Shown piece by piece: positions 40,072-49,939 of a DNA stretch of 64,000 nucleotides (positions are counted from its first letter, which is position 1; the number at the start of each line of letters is the position of its first letter). The stretch covers positions 496,001 to 560,000 of the forward strand of contig NZ_JACVAQ010000002.1 in NCBI RefSeq assembly GCF_014851905.1. The letters run 5' to 3'. This DNA comes from Pseudomonas sp. PDM14 (GTDB taxonomy: Bacteria > Pseudomonadota > Gammaproteobacteria > Pseudomonadales > Pseudomonadaceae). The notes beneath the pieces are model-generated. The model was not told the origin of the DNA. It made no database searches and saw only the letters and a program-made list of their open reading frames with translations. Both the position numbers and the translations under genes were made by a program.

Positions 40072-41282
40072 TTAGCTTGGTCAGCGCTGTCGATGGTCAG
40101 TTCCTGCAATTCTTGCGCAGTACTGGCGATCGGCTGGCCGCGACCGATCCACTCGCCCGCCGTGGCGTTGCCGGCGCGGGAAATACGCGCCACCAGCTGC
40201 ACCTCGGGGAAACCGGAGAGCTTCAGCTGCGGCATCATCGCGTCGCTGTCACTCAGCTCGACCTCGACCGGCAGATCGGCCACGCTCAGGCGCTTGGCCG
40301 CCAGCGGCATCGGTGGACCGGAGGCGGCGCGGGCGAAGACGAATACGCTGTCGCCCGGCTGGACCTTCTCCTGCAGCGCAGCCGCCAGGGTTACGCGAAC
40401 CCTGATCGCATTCACCGCCTGCTTGGCCGGCTCGGCTGCTTGCTCAGGCGCGGTTTCACCGCCCGCCAGCAAACGCTCGCGAGCACGCTCGATACCGCCC
40501 TGGATCGACGCACGCGACGGGTCTTCCGCCGGCATCTGCGCAACCAGGCGCTGCCAGTAGTCGATGGCCTCGGCGTAACGCTCGCCCTCGAAGGCGGCGA
40601 TGCCGAGCAGACCGAGGCTGGTCACTTCGTTCGGATCGGCCTGCAGCGCTTCGCTGGTCAGCGCGGCGATCGACTCGGACCACTGCTTGCCATTGGCGAA
40701 GTACAACGCCTGCGCCCACTGGCCGAGCAGCTCCGGCGCGCGACCGGCAATACGCACCGCCTGCTCATAGGCCTTGACGGCGTCCGGCGCGCGGTCCTGG
40801 GCCATGTAGATACGGCCGAGGAAATACCAGGACTCGGCGGAATCCGGCTCAGCCTTGACCGAAGCCTCGAGGCGCGCAGTCATCTCGGCCATGCTCGGCT
40901 CGCGCGGCTGCTCGCCCATCGCGGCGATCTGCTGGCTGGCCCCCCAGTGCAGGTACAGACCGCCACCGACCAGCGGCACCAGCAAAGCGGCAATCAGCGG
41001 CAACGCCTTGCCCAGGCGCGAGACGCGCTCACCGGTGACGCCTTCGGTATCAGCCAGCAGCTCACGGGCCGCCTCGGCCTGCCCGGCCTGCAGTTGTTCA
41101 TCGGTCAGCACGTTAGCTGCGCGCTGCCCCTGCAATTCAGCCAGGCGCTCTTGGTACAGGGCGACGTTGAGGGCGGTGCGGTCTTCTTCGGCCTGGGCCT
41201 TGCGGCCGCGCAGCACGGGAATCAGCAGGAAAGCCAGGGCGGCCAGCAACAGCAGGCCGGCGGCGAGCCAGAATTCGATCAT
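40068..41282 (-). CDS. ccmI: Cytochrome c maturation protein CcmI
   Basis: 404 residues. Two N-terminal membrane helices ([24 protein letters not shown] and [18 protein letters not shown]) flank a basic, cytoplasmic leucine-zipper-like loop. From about 130 a periplasmic TPR region follows ([26 protein letters not shown] and further repeats), then a beta-rich C-terminal domain ([13 protein letters not shown], about 300-404). The TPR part presents the apocytochrome C-terminus to the CcmF/H ligation complex. It overlaps ccmH by four bases. Confidence 0.95.
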   Translation of the reverse strand: MIEFWLAAGLLLLAALAFLLIPVLRGRKAQAEEDRTALNVALYQERLAELQGQRAANVLTDEQLQAGQAEAARELLADTEGVTGERVSRLGKALPLIAALLVPLVGGGLYLHWGASQQIAAMGEQPREPSMAEMTARLEASVKAEPDSAESWYFLGRIYMAQDRAPDAVKAYEQAVRIAGRAPELLGQWAQALYFANGKQWSESIAALTSEALQADPNEVTSLGLLGIAAFEGERYAEAIDYWQRLVAQMPAEDPSRASIQGGIERARERLLAGGETAPEQAAEPAKQAVNAIRVRVTLAAALQEKVQPGDSVFVFARAASGPPMPLAAKRLSVADLPVEVELSDSDAMMPQLKLSGFPEVQLVARISRAGNATAGEWIGRGQPIASTAQELQELTIDSADQAK

Positions 41283-41761
41283 TTGGGGTCCTGGGAGTTT
41301 TGCTGGAGCAGCGCGCTCAGGCGCTCGCTTTCAGTGGCCGACAGTGCGGCCTGCTCGGGGGCGTTTTCCACGCGACGACGGCGCACCACCAGCACGCCGA
41401 GTAGCAGCAAGCCGCCACCGAGCAGCGCGGCCGGGCCGAACCACAGCAGGTAGGTGCGTGCATCCATCGGCGGCTTGTAGCGCACGAAGTCGCCATAGCG
41501 CATGACCAGGAAGTCGACGATTTCGTCGTTGCTGCGGCCCTCTTCCAGCATGCGGAAGATTTCCCGCCGCAGGTCGGTGGCAATGGGCGCGTTGGAGTCG
41601 GCGATGTTCTGGTTCTGGCACTTCGGGCAGCGCAGCTCTTCGGTCAGGGTGCGAAAACGCTCGCGCTCGGCCTCGTCACGGAACTCGTAGGTGTCGATGG
41701 CGGCACGCGCCACGCCGACCAGGCTCAGGCCCAGCAGGCAGATGATCAACAGGCGCTTCAC
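41279..41761 (-). CDS. ccmH: Cytochrome c maturation thiol reductase CcmH
   Basis: 160 residues. A signal peptide (1-20) is followed by the redox motif LRCPKCQNQ (CxxC at about 44-47). A C-terminal membrane helix ([22 protein letters not shown]) follows, with a short cytoplasmic tail. It is the short CcmH (CycL) form without TPRs, which fits the separate ccmI. It reduces apocytochrome CxxCH cysteines before haem attachment. It has four-base overlaps with ccmG and ccmI. Confidence 0.96.
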   Translation of the reverse strand: MKRLLIICLLGLSLVGVARAAIDTYEFRDEAERERFRTLTEELRCPKCQNQNIADSNAPIATDLRREIFRMLEEGRSNDEIVDFLVMRYGDFVRYKPPMDARTYLLWFGPAALLGGGLLLLGVLVVRRRRVENAPEQAALSATESERLSALLQQNSQDPK

Positions 41762-42291
41762 TGTTTTTCCTCCACCAGGGCCTGATAACGCGGCGCCAGC
41801 TCTTCACGCCAGACGCGCTCGTCGATGGCACCGACGTACTTGTGGCGGATGATGCCCTGGGCATCGATGAGGAAGGTCTCCGGCGCGCCATAAACGCCAA
41901 GGTTGATGCCCAGCGAGCCCTGCGGATCGGCGACGTTGACCTGATAAGGGTCGAGGTAGTCCTTCAACCACTTGCGCGCGGCCTCGCTGTCGTCCTTGTA
42001 GTTGACGCCGTGGATCACCACGCCGGCCTCGGCCAGGCGATTGAGCATGTGATGCTCGGCCTTGCAGGTCGGGCACCAGGTGGCCCAGACGTTGACCAAC
42101 GCCGGCCCCTTGAGGTCCTTCTCGGTGATCAGGCGCTGGTCGTTCTTCAGATCCGGCAGGCTGAACGCCGGCAACGGCTTGTCGATCAGTGCCGACGGCA
42201 GCTCCGCCGGATCGAGAAACAGGCCGCGATAGAGAAACACCACCATGGCCAGGAACAGTGCCAGCGGCAGCAGCAGGATCAGGCGTTTCAT
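41758..42291 (-). CDS. ccmG: Thiol:disulphide interchange protein CcmG/DsbE
   Basis: 177 residues. An N-terminal membrane anchor (1-22) and a periplasmic thioredoxin fold with WATWCPTCKAEH (CPTC active site), the family acidic-residue insert, and the cis-Pro loop GAPETFLID. It keeps CcmH and apocytochromes reduced, taking electrons from DsbD-like proteins. It overlaps neighbours by four bases on both sides. Confidence 0.96.
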   Translation of the reverse strand: MKRLILLLPLALFLAMVVFLYRGLFLDPAELPSALIDKPLPAFSLPDLKNDQRLITEKDLKGPALVNVWATWCPTCKAEHHMLNRLAEAGVVIHGVNYKDDSEAARKWLKDYLDPYQVNVADPQGSLGINLGVYGAPETFLIDAQGIIRHKYVGAIDERVWREELAPRYQALVEEKQ

Positions 42292-44276
42292 GCAGTCACC
42301 CCGTTCATGCCAAGGGCGTCGCGCACGCGCGTCTTCACCTTGACCCGGTAGCGTTTGTCGAATGCCGCGAGCAGGCCGCCGAAGCCCATCATCAGGCCAC
42401 CCAGCCAGATCCAGCGCACGAACGGCTTGATATGCACACGCACCGCCCAGGCGCCGTTTTCCAGCGGCTCGCCGAGGGCGACGTAGAGGTCGCGGGTGAA
42501 GCCCGCGTCGATGCCGGCTTCGGTCATCGGCATGTTCTGCACGGTGTACAGGCGCTTTTCCGGGTGCAGCACGGCGACTTCCTTGCCGTCGTCGAGCACG
42601 CGCACGGTGCCACGGTCGGAGGTGAAGTTCGGCCCCTCATGGTGCTCGGCACCTTCGAAGACGAAGCGATAGCCACCCAGCTCCAGCGACTCACCGGGCG
42701 CCAGGCGCAGGTCGCGCTCGCTGCTGTTGAGGCTCACCAGCACCACACCAACGGCGCAGACGGCGATGCCCAGGTGGGCCAGCTGCATGCCCCAGTAGCT
42801 GCTGTTGAGTGCCAGGATGCCCTTGAACAGGCCCTTGTGGCGGGTCTTGTCGAGCAGATCGCGCACGCCAGCCAGCACCACCCAGGCCGCGAGCAGGAAC
42901 ACCGCCAGCGCCGACCAGTGGAAATCGTCCATCAGCAGACTGGCGACTACGCCCAGAACGACGCTGCCGAGCAGCACCGGCGCGAGCATGCCGAGCAGCC
43001 ACTTGACCGGCGTGTCTTTCCAGCGCACCAGCACACCGATGGCCATCACCACCATCAGCACGCCCATCAGCGGCACGAACAGGGCGTTGAAGTACGGCGG
43101 GCCGACCGACAGCTTGGCCCCGCTCATGGCGTCCAGCACCAGCGGATAGAGCGTGCCGAGCAGGATCATCGAGGCCGCGACCACCAGCACCAGGTTATTG
43201 ACCAGCAGCAGCGTCTCACGCGACCACAGGGCGAAGCCGACCTGGCTCTTGACCACCGGCGCACGTATGGCGAACAGGGTCAGCGAGCCGCCGATCACCA
43301 GCAGCAGGAAGGCCAGGATGAACACCCCGCGCTCCGGGTCGGTGGCGAAGGCGTGCACCGAGGTCAGCACGCCGGAACGAACCAGGAAGGTGCCGAGCAG
43401 GCTCAGGGAGAAGGCGGCGATGGCCAGCAGCACGGTCCAGCTCTTGAACACGCCGCGCTTCTCGGTCACGGCCAGCGAGTGGATCAGCGCGGTGCCAACC
43501 AGCCAGGGCATGAACGAGGCATTTTCCACCGGGTCCCAGAACCACCAGCCGCCCCAGCCGAGTTCGTAGTAGGCCCACCAGGAGCCGAGTGCGATACCGA
43601 TGCCGAGGAAGGCCCAGGCGACGATGGTCCACGGCCGCGACCAGCGCGCCCAGGCCGCATCCAGCTTGCCACCGAGCAGCGCGGCGATGGCGAAGGCGAA
43701 AGCCACGGAGAAGCCGACGTAGCCCATGTAGAGCATCGGCGGGTGAACGATCAGGCCGAAATCCTGCAGCAGCGGGTTGAGGTCGCGGCCATCGGCCGGG
43801 GCATTGGGCAGCAGGCGCTCGAACGGGTTGGAGGTGATGATCAGGAACAGCAGGAAGCCGATGCTGATCATGCCCATCACCGCCAGCACGCGGGCCAGCA
43901 TCACTTCCGGCAGCTGGCGGGAGAAGATCGAGACGGCGAAGGTCCAGCCGGCGAGGATCAGCGCCCACAGCAGCAGCGAGCCTTCGTGCGCGCCCCACAC
44001 GGCGCTGAACTTGTAGTACCAGGGCAGCGCGCTGTTGGAGTTGCTGGCGACGTAGGCCACGGAGAAATCGTCGGCCATGAACGCCCAGGCCAGGCAGGCG
44101 AAGGAGAACAGCAGGAAGGCGAACTGGCCCCAGGCGGCCGGCTGCGCCAGGCTCATCCACTGGCGATCACCGCGCCAGGCACCGATCAGCGGCAGGGTGG
44201 CCTGGACCACCGCCAGGCACAGGGCGAGGATCATGGCCAGGTGGCCGAGTTCTGGAATCATCAGGTTCAGGTCCAT
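42288..44276 (-). CDS. ccmF: Haem lyase subunit CcmF
   Basis: 662 residues with about 14-15 membrane helices. The haem-handling tryptophan-rich motif is WGGWWFWDPVENASFMPWL (about 230), and GAHEGSLLLWALIL carries one of the conserved haem-ligand histidines. A large periplasmic loop near the C-terminus (FEGAEHHEGPNF) is also typical. ATG at 44276 is preferred over an in-frame TTG at 44282 because AGAGGGTTGAGC precedes it. It attaches haem to apocytochrome c together with CcmH and CcmI. Confidence 0.97.
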   Translation of the reverse strand: MDLNLMIPELGHLAMILALCLAVVQATLPLIGAWRGDRQWMSLAQPAAWGQFAFLLFSFACLAWAFMADDFSVAYVASNSNSALPWYYKFSAVWGAHEGSLLLWALILAGWTFAVSIFSRQLPEVMLARVLAVMGMISIGFLLFLIITSNPFERLLPNAPADGRDLNPLLQDFGLIVHPPMLYMGYVGFSVAFAFAIAALLGGKLDAAWARWSRPWTIVAWAFLGIGIALGSWWAYYELGWGGWWFWDPVENASFMPWLVGTALIHSLAVTEKRGVFKSWTVLLAIAAFSLSLLGTFLVRSGVLTSVHAFATDPERGVFILAFLLLVIGGSLTLFAIRAPVVKSQVGFALWSRETLLLVNNLVLVVAASMILLGTLYPLVLDAMSGAKLSVGPPYFNALFVPLMGVLMVVMAIGVLVRWKDTPVKWLLGMLAPVLLGSVVLGVVASLLMDDFHWSALAVFLLAAWVVLAGVRDLLDKTRHKGLFKGILALNSSYWGMQLAHLGIAVCAVGVVLVSLNSSERDLRLAPGESLELGGYRFVFEGAEHHEGPNFTSDRGTVRVLDDGKEVAVLHPEKRLYTVQNMPMTEAGIDAGFTRDLYVALGEPLENGAWAVRVHIKPFVRWIWLGGLMMGFGGLLAAFDKRYRVKVKTRVRDALGMNGVTA

Positions 44277-44278
44277 GC

Positions 44279-44731
44279 TCAACCCTCTTTCTTGTCGGGT
44301 TGCAGTTGGCCGCTTTCCTTGAGCGCCTTGGTCACTTCTGGTGGCATGTAGTTCTCGTCGTGCTTGGCCAGCACTTCATCGGCGATCAGCACGCCCTCCT
44401 CGTTCAACTTGCCGAGGGCGACGATGCCCTGCTCCTCGCGGAACAGGTCGGGCAGGATGCCGCGGTAGCGGATGGTCACGTTCTTGGCGAAGTCGGTGAC
44501 CACGAACTCGACGTCCAGCGAATCGCCGGTGCGCTTGAGCGAGCCCTTGGCGACCATGCCGCCGGCGCGGATGCGCGAATCCTTTGGTGCTTCACCATTG
44601 GCGATCTGCGTTGGCGTGTAGAACAGGTTGATGTTCTCCTGCAGCGCCGAGAGCGCCAGGGTAACGGCGACGCCGACCCCGGCGAGAATGGCGAGGACGA
44701 TGTACAGGCGTTTCTTGCGGACCGCGTTCAC
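44279..44731 (-). CDS. ccmE: Haem chaperone CcmE
   Basis: 150 residues from a GTG start with GGGAGAACAATCA upstream, overlapping the ccmD stop (GTGA). A short cytoplasmic basic N-terminus, one membrane helix ([23 protein letters not shown]) and a periplasmic OB-fold domain are seen. The covalent haem ligand is the His in [13 protein letters not shown]. It takes haem from CcmC and hands it to CcmF. Confidence 0.96.
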   Translation of the reverse strand: MNAVRKKRLYIVLAILAGVGVAVTLALSALQENINLFYTPTQIANGEAPKDSRIRAGGMVAKGSLKRTGDSLDVEFVVTDFAKNVTIRYRGILPDLFREEQGIVALGKLNEEGVLIADEVLAKHDENYMPPEVTKALKESGQLQPDKKEG

Positions 44732-44904
44732 TGATTGTTCTCCCGGCGCAAACGGCGCGCCTCGTCTTGCAGGTAACGGCGCCGCGCCAGGATCGGCAGG
44801 GCGACGTTCAGAGCCAGCACGGCCAGGCTGATGCCGTAGGCCGACCATACGTAGGGGCCGTGGCTGCCCATGGCAAGGAATTCGGCGAAAGAAGAGAAAC
44901 TCAT
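44728..44904 (-). CDS. ccmD: Haem exporter accessory protein CcmD
   Basis: 58 residues starting [20 protein letters not shown], with one membrane helix ([18 protein letters not shown]) and a very basic C-terminus ([17 protein letters not shown]), exactly the CcmD pattern. It helps release haem-loaded CcmE from CcmABC. Its ATG overlaps the ccmC stop by four bases, and its stop overlaps the ccmE GTG. Confidence 0.93.
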   Translation of the reverse strand: MSFSSFAEFLAMGSHGPYVWSAYGISLAVLALNVALPILARRRYLQDEARRLRRENNQ

Positions 44905-45656
44905 GCCTTGCCTCCGACCAGTCGCGCCACTTCGGCCTTGACCCAGCTGGCGCGGGATTCGCGCTTGAGCACTTCCAGGCGCATGCGCAACAGCAGCACC
45001 GTGCCGAAGAAGCAGTACAGGCCGAGCACCGAGATCATCAGCGGCAGCCACATGTCCGCGCTCATGCTGGCCTTGCCGGTGACCTTGAAGGTGGCCGGCT
45101 GGTGCAGCGTGTTCCACCACTCCACCGACTTCTGGATGATCGGGATGTTCACCGCACCGACCAGCGCCAGCACGGCACAGGCCTTGGCGGCGCTGTCGCG
45201 ATTACTGATGGCGTTGCCCAGGGCGATGATGCCGAAGTAGAGGAACAGCAGGATCAGCATCGAGGTCAGCCGCGCGTCCCACACCCAGTAAGTGCCCCAG
45301 GTCGGCTTGCCCCACACCGCGCCGGTCACCAGGGCGATGAAGGTCAGCCAGGCACCGATGGGCGCGGCCTGCTGCAGGGCGACGTCGGCCAGCTTCATCT
45401 TCCAGATCAGCCCGACCGCGCCGGCCACCGCCATCAGCAGGTAGCAGGACTGGGCGAGAAAGGCCGCCGGTACGTGGATGTAGATGATCCGATAGCTGTT
45501 GCCCTGGTACTTCTCCGGCGGCGCAAACGCCAGCCCCCAGATCAGACCGATGGCCAGCAGCAGAACAGCGGCCACGGCGAGCCAGGGCAGCCAGCGCCCG
45601 CTCATCTCATAGAACCACTTGGGGGAGCCCCATTTGTGAAACCACGTCCAGTTCAT
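44901..45656 (-). CDS. ccmC: Haem transporter/handling protein CcmC
   Basis: 251 residues with six membrane helices. The tryptophan-rich haem motif is [13 protein letters not shown] (about 127-139), and conserved haem-ligand histidines lie in [11 protein letters not shown] and [12 protein letters not shown] at 45656 is chosen over the adjacent in-frame GTG. It loads haem onto CcmE in the periplasm, with CcmABD. It follows ccmB by 16 bp. Confidence 0.96.
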   Translation of the reverse strand: MNWTWFHKWGSPKWFYEMSGRWLPWLAVAAVLLLAIGLIWGLAFAPPEKYQGNSYRIIYIHVPAAFLAQSCYLLMAVAGAVGLIWKMKLADVALQQAAPIGAWLTFIALVTGAVWGKPTWGTYWVWDARLTSMLILLFLYFGIIALGNAISNRDSAAKACAVLALVGAVNIPIIQKSVEWWNTLHQPATFKVTGKASMSADMWLPLMISVLGLYCFFGTVLLLRMRLEVLKRESRASWVKAEVARLVGGKA

Positions 45657-45672
45657 CACGGCAACTCTATTG

Positions 45673-46341
45673 TTATTCGCCGACGCTGATCTTCAGGCCG
45701 GCGGCAATCGCGAAAGGTGTCAGGGTGACCGCCAGGGCAGTCAGGCTGGCCAACCACAACAGGTGACCAGTCGTCGGCAATCCTTGCAGGGCCGCCTGCA
45801 ACGCCCCGCTGCCAAGAATCAGCACCGGGATGTACAGCGGCAGAATCAGCAGCGCCAGCAGCAAGCCGCCGCGCTTGAGACCAACCGTCAGTGCCGCGCC
45901 GACCGCGCCAAGCAGGCTCAAGATCGGCGTGCCCAGCAGCAGCGACAGCAACAGCACCGGCAGGCAGTTGCCCGGCAAACCGAGCATCAACGCCAGTACG
46001 GGCGACAACACCACCAGCGCCAGCCCGGAAAAAACCCAGTGTGCCAGTACCTTGGCCAATACCAGAAGAGGCAGGGGGTGCGACGAAAGGACCCACTGCT
46101 CCAGCGAACCGTCCTCGAAATCACTGCGAAACAGTCCGTCCAGCGAGAGCAGCACCGCGAGTAGCGCGGCCACCCACACCAAGCCTGGCGACAGACGTTG
46201 TAACAGTTGGGTTTCCGGGCCGACGGCCAGAGGAAACAGGGCAATGACGATAGCGAAGAACACCAGCGGGTTGGCCAGCTCCGCCGGGCGGCGGAACAAC
46301 AGGCGTGATTCACGCGCGACCAGTTGCAGGAACACACTCAT
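45673..46341 (-). CDS. ccmB: ABC transporter membrane subunit CcmB
   Basis: 222 residues with six hydrophobic helices and the start [20 protein letters not shown] typical of CcmB. Conserved [23 protein letters not shown] follows TM2. The start at 46341 overlaps the ccmA stop; the longer frame is antisense-like. With CcmA it forms an ATP-driven complex that frees holo-CcmE from CcmC; it is probably not a haem pump. Confidence 0.95.
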   Translation of the reverse strand: MSVFLQLVARESRLLFRRPAELANPLVFFAIVIALFPLAVGPETQLLQRLSPGLVWVAALLAVLLSLDGLFRSDFEDGSLEQWVLSSHPLPLLVLAKVLAHWVFSGLALVVLSPVLALMLGLPGNCLPVLLLSLLLGTPILSLLGAVGAALTVGLKRGGLLLALLILPLYIPVLILGSGALQAALQGLPTTGHLLWLASLTALAVTLTPFAIAAGLKISVGE

Positions 46342-46988
46342 GCTGCGCGCCGCCCCAGGTCCAGTTCGCGATAGCCGGACGGTTTTTCGCCGAGCGTGTG
46401 GTGCGTAGTCAGCACCACGATGCCGCCCTGCTCGCAGTGCTGAGCCAGATGCGCCTCGAGCTGTGCAACGCCAGCCTTGTCGAGCGCAGTAAACGGTTCG
46501 TCGAGAATCCACAGTGGCGGCGAGTCGAGGTACAAGCGAGCCAGAGCAACGCGGCGCTGCTGGCCGGCGGACAGGGTGTGGCACGGCACGTCTTCGAAGC
46601 CACGCAGGCCAACCGCCGCCAGTGCCTGCCAGATCGCCTCGCGCGGCGCCGGCCGGTGTAACGCGCAGAGCCAGGCAAGGTTTTCCTCGGCGGTAAGTAA
46701 GCCTTTGATGCCGGCTGCGTGGCCGATCCAGACCAGGCTGCTGCCCAGTTCGCCCTGTTGTCGCGTCAGCGGTTTGCCATGCAGCAGCACCTGACCGGCG
46801 GTGGGCTGCATCAGCCCGGCGAGCAGACGCAGCAGGCTGGTCTTGCCACTGCCGTTGGGGCCGCTGACCTGCAGCATGGCGCCATTCGCCAGACTCAGAT
46901 CGAGGCCCTCGAACAACAGGCGCCAGTCCCGCTCGCAGGCAAGGGCTTGGGCTTCTAGGTGCGAACTGGTCAAGTCATGGCTACCCAT
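46338..46988 (-). CDS. ccmA: ABC transporter ATP-binding subunit CcmA
   Basis: 216 residues. Walker [16 protein letters not shown], signature [14 protein letters not shown], Walker [13 protein letters not shown] and switch His in LTTHH are all present. It is the first gene of the ccm operon. The start ATG at 46988 lacks a strong ribosome site, so a start a few codons later is possible. The 135-bp divergent region to the FliK-like gene contains TATACT (47020-47025), a possible -10 for the opposite direction. Confidence 0.95.
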   Translation of the reverse strand: MGSHDLTSSHLEAQALACERDWRLLFEGLDLSLANGAMLQVSGPNGSGKTSLLRLLAGLMQPTAGQVLLHGKPLTRQQGELGSSLVWIGHAAGIKGLLTAEENLAWLCALHRPAPREAIWQALAAVGLRGFEDVPCHTLSAGQQRRVALARLYLDSPPLWILDEPFTALDKAGVAQLEAHLAQHCEQGGIVVLTTHHTLGEKPSGYRELDLGRRAA

Positions 46989-47123
46989 CAGGGGTTCAAG
47001 TCGGCAGTGTCGCGGCCGCTATACTGACGCAAGTTGAATGCGCAGCCGGCCCGAACGGGGCGGCATTATACATGCCGGGCTCCGCCCTCGAACCCGGCTT
47101 TTTCGACAGGGTGTAACCCGGCA

Positions 47124-48665
47124 ATGGCAGAAATCAGTAGCCCTCGCCCACTTCCCGCAACAGCCCCCACGGTACGCCCGAGCAATGTCGCGGCGGACAT
47201 GGCGGTGAAGCTGCTGCAGCCGCTCGACGGCCTGCTGGCCGCCGGGGAAACGGCCAAGGCCGAAGTCGTCTCGCTCAAGGAGTCGGCGCAGAGCTTCCAG
47301 GTGTTGCTCAAGCTGACGCTGGAAAGTGGCAAGCAGGCCACGCTGGAAGCCAGCAGCTCACGTCCGCTGGCGCAGGGCACCGCCCTGGCCGTCACCGCCC
47401 TGTCGGAAACCCGCCTGGCGCTGGCCCTGCAAACCGGCGGCAGCACTGCGCTGACCAGCCTGGACCTGGAGCAGCTGCCGCTGGGCACCGTGCTGCAGGG
47501 CAAGGTCGAGGCCCGCGAATTGCTCACCCAGCCACGCGCACAGCAGGCCATCTACAAGGTGCTGGTCAATCTGCTCAATACGCCGTTGGCCGGCAGCAAG
47601 CTGGCCGTGGAGACGCCGCTGCAACTGCCCATCGGCAGCCTGCTCACCGCCCAGGTACAGGGCAGTCAGTCACTGAACTTCCTACCGCTAACCGGTCGCC
47701 TCGATCAATTGGTACTGGGCCAGCAACTGGCGGCGCAGCAAAGCCGTCAGGGCTCGCTGGAGGGGCTGTTCAAGGCCCTGCAAAGCCTCGGCGACAACGC
47801 CCCCGACGGCGTGCGCCCGAGCATTGAAAAACTTCTTGGCCTGCTGCCGGACGGTGGCCAGCTGAGCACGGCCAAGGGCCTGGCCCAGGCGCTGGAGAAC
47901 AGCGGCCTGTTCCTCGAAGCCAAGCTTCTCGGCGGCCAGGCCAATGGCCTGCCCAATGACCTCAAAGCCAACCTGCTGCGCCTGGTCGCCCAATTGCTAC
48001 CGAACCTGCCGGCTGGCGCAACCTCGCTGCAGGCTGCCAACGCGGGCGGCGCGTTAGCCCAGGCGCTGCCGGCATTCGTGCGCAATGCGCTGGGCAACCT
48101 TGGCCAGAACAATCTGCGCCAGCAGGCAATGAGTTTTCCGCTGCCCTCGCGGCTGCTGCAGGCGATGGGCGAAGACGCCGACCTGGAAGCCCTGCTCAAA
48201 CTCGCCGCCGCCGCGGTCTCGCGCCTGCAGACTCATCAGCTGTCGAGCCTGGCGCAGACCCAGACCACCGCAGAAGGCAACCTGCTGACCACCTGGCAAC
48301 TCGAACTGCCAATGCGCAACCAGCAGGACATCGTGCCGTTGCAGATCAAGCTGCAGCACGAGGAACAGGCGGCCAGTAGCAAGAAGGATCAGAAAGAGGC
48401 CGTGTGGCGCGTGGAGCTGGCGTTCGACCTGGAACCACTGGGCCCGCTGCAGGTACAGGCGCAGCTGATGCACGGCAGCTTTTCCAGCCAGCTGTGGGCG
48501 GAACGCGCCAGCACCGTCGAACTGGTCGATCACGAACTCGGCCACCTGCGCGAACGCCTGCAAGCCGCCGGCCTCGAGGTGGGCGACCTGGCCTGCCGTC
48601 AGGGCATGCCACCACAGGGCCGCAAGGCTCATCTGGAACAACGCTGGGTGGATGAAACCGCATGA
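47124..48665 (+). CDS. FliK-like hook-length control family protein
   Basis: 513 residues, Leu/Gln/Ala-rich and low in aromatic residues. The middle (about 150-370) is a series of amphipathic helices (LLRLVAQLLPNLPAGATS). The C-terminal 130 residues (WQLELPMRNQQDIVPLQIKLQ, LAFDLEPLGPLQVQAQL and HLRERLQAAGLEV) form the Flg_hook domain that in FliK touches FlhB. Because the gene is separate from the flagellar fliK locus and next to a FlhB-C-like gene, it is a paralogue of the YlqG type rather than the hook-length ruler itself. ATG at 47124 is chosen by conservation of character; its ribosome site is weak. Confidence 0.75.
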   Translation: MAEISSPRPLPATAPTVRPSNVAADMAVKLLQPLDGLLAAGETAKAEVVSLKESAQSFQVLLKLTLESGKQATLEASSSRPLAQGTALAVTALSETRLALALQTGGSTALTSLDLEQLPLGTVLQGKVEARELLTQPRAQQAIYKVLVNLLNTPLAGSKLAVETPLQLPIGSLLTAQVQGSQSLNFLPLTGRLDQLVLGQQLAAQQSRQGSLEGLFKALQSLGDNAPDGVRPSIEKLLGLLPDGGQLSTAKGLAQALENSGLFLEAKLLGGQANGLPNDLKANLLRLVAQLLPNLPAGATSLQAANAGGALAQALPAFVRNALGNLGQNNLRQQAMSFPLPSRLLQAMGEDADLEALLKLAAAAVSRLQTHQLSSLAQTQTTAEGNLLTTWQLELPMRNQQDIVPLQIKLQHEEQAASSKKDQKEAVWRVELAFDLEPLGPLQVQAQLMHGSFSSQLWAERASTVELVDHELGHLRERLQAAGLEVGDLACRQGMPPQGRKAHLEQRWVDETA

Positions 48666-48988
48666 AGCAGAAACCCAGCCGCCAGGCGATCGCCCTCTCG
48701 TATGACGGCAGCAGCGCACCGAACCTGACCGCCAAGGGTGACGACGAGCTGGCGGAAGCGATCCTGGCGATCGCCCGCGAGTACGAAGTGCCGATCTACG
48801 AGAATGCCGAACTGGTGCGCCTACTCGCGCGTCTGGAACTGGGTGACGCGATCCCCGAGCAGCTGTACCGCAGCATCGCCGAGATCATCGCCTTCGCCTG
48901 GTACCTCAAGGGCAAGTGCCCGGCCGGCTTCGGTGAGGATCGCGACGTAACCCCACCGCTGCCGCTGCTTAACGGGCCTCGCGGATAA
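48662..48988 (+). CDS. FlhB C-terminal-domain-like protein
   Basis: 108 residues matching only the cytoplasmic end of FlhB/YscU: AIALSYDGSSAPNLTAKGDDELAEAILAIAREYEVPIYENAELVRLL. The four membrane helices are missing and so is the NPTH autocleavage site; the protein begins just after where the cleavage would be. It is like the FlhX/YlqH family. The ATGA overlap with the FliK-like gene means coupled translation, mirroring the contact of FliK and FlhB-C in the export gate. Its last 20 bases overlap the convergent rhodanese gene. Confidence 0.85.
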   Translation: MKQKPSRQAIALSYDGSSAPNLTAKGDDELAEAILAIAREYEVPIYENAELVRLLARLELGDAIPEQLYRSIAEIIAFAWYLKGKCPAGFGEDRDVTPPLPLLNGPRG

Positions 48989-49409
48989 AAGCCAGCAGCC
49001 CGCTCTGCCCTCCCTTGTCGAGCGGGAAATCCAGCAACTGCCAGGCAAAGTAGCCGGAGCGAAAGTAGAACACCTGCTGATAGCCCCAATCGACCGCCAG
49101 CTGCGCCGCCTGTGCGCTGGCCGGGCAGAAGTCATTGTCGCAATACATCACCAGCGGCGTTTCCCGGGGCCAGTGCGGCTGCGCCAGGCTGGCGAAGTGC
49201 TCATCCAGGCTCAGGTGCACCGCCCCCTTCACGTGCCCCCACTGCCACTCCCGGGCCGAGCGGACATCAACGAACAGCGCACCGTACTCGTACAGCCGTC
49301 GCGCCTGCAGCGCGTCCACGGTGGTGGCGCCGCTCACCGCTTGCGGCGCCTCGCTGGCGTGGGCAGGAGAAATAATCAGCAGAAAGATCACGAGCATGCC
49401 AATGCGCAT
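48969..49409 (-). CDS. Exported rhodanese-like protein
   Basis: 146 residues with a signal peptide (1 to about 18, MLVIFLLIISPAHA). One rhodanese domain follows: LFVDVRSAREWQWGHVKGAVHLSLDEH and the active-site loop VMYCDNDFCPASAQAA (persulphide Cys in MYCDND). The two extra residues before the second Cys (DFC) could give a disulphide. It is a periplasmic sulphurtransferase or thiol-handling protein of unknown partner. It is convergent with the FlhB-like gene, with 20 bp of coding overlap. Confidence 0.87.
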   Translation of the reverse strand: MRIGMLVIFLLIISPAHASEAPQAVSGATTVDALQARRLYEYGALFVDVRSAREWQWGHVKGAVHLSLDEHFASLAQPHWPRETPLVMYCDNDFCPASAQAAQLAVDWGYQQVFYFRSGYFAWQLLDFPLDKGGQSGLLAFIREAR

Positions 49410-49531
49410 GAGCGGCCTCCGGACGGGAATCGGCAGACTTTTCAGCTTAGGCAGGCTGGCGCACGAGGTTTAGAACCCTTTGCATGGGTTCCCGGCGGCT
49501 TAAGAACAACAGAGGGAGGACAGGCCCGCGT
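49410..49531. other. Intergenic region, no gene seen
   Basis: 122 bp upstream of the rhodanese gene and downstream of the DUF2802 gene. It probably carries the rhodanese promoter; no clear terminator hairpin was found. Confidence 0.5.
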
Positions 49532-49936
49532 TCAGGAGCGCTGTTTCTGTACTTTGTGCAGCTTGCTGACCAGCTCGGCCTCGGCCTTGGTCAGCCCGCA
49601 GGACTGGGTCAGATCATCGACGCTGGCGCCCATGCCGACCAGGCGCGCGGCCTGGGTGAACGACAGGCTGGAGGGGTCGCGCTGCTCGATCTGGGTCAGC
49701 TTGTCCGGCAAGGGCGCGACGATGCGGCGCAGGTCGTGCAGCTCCTCACCCATGCGAATGCTGCCGGTGAGGTAGGTATCGAGACGGCGACTGAGCTCCT
49801 TAATCCGCTGATCACGAACGGCGTCGCGCTCGCTCTGCAACTGGGCCTGCTGACGCAGGCCCATCGACAGCCACAGGCAGGTGCCTGCCAGCGCCACGCA
49901 GAACACGCCCAGTACCGCCACCGCGATCTCGAGCAT
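49532..49936 (-). CDS. DUF2802 protein of the chemotaxis cluster
   Basis: 134 residues. One N-terminal membrane helix (IAVAVLGVFCVALAGTCLWLSMG) is followed by a coiled coil (about 30-65, ERDAVRDQRIKELSRRL). A C-terminal helical domain follows, with FTQAARLVGMGASVDDLTQSCGLTKAEAELVSKLH, like a small helix-turn-helix. This arrangement and position (just after cheW) define DUF2802, conserved at the end of polar flagellar clusters. It is 3 bp from the cheW stop. The function is unknown. Confidence 0.85.
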   Translation of the reverse strand: MLEIAVAVLGVFCVALAGTCLWLSMGLRQQAQLQSERDAVRDQRIKELSRRLDTYLTGSIRMGEELHDLRRIVAPLPDKLTQIEQRDPSSLSFTQAARLVGMGASVDDLTQSCGLTKAEAELVSKLHKVQKQRS

Positions 49937-49939
49937 GAA

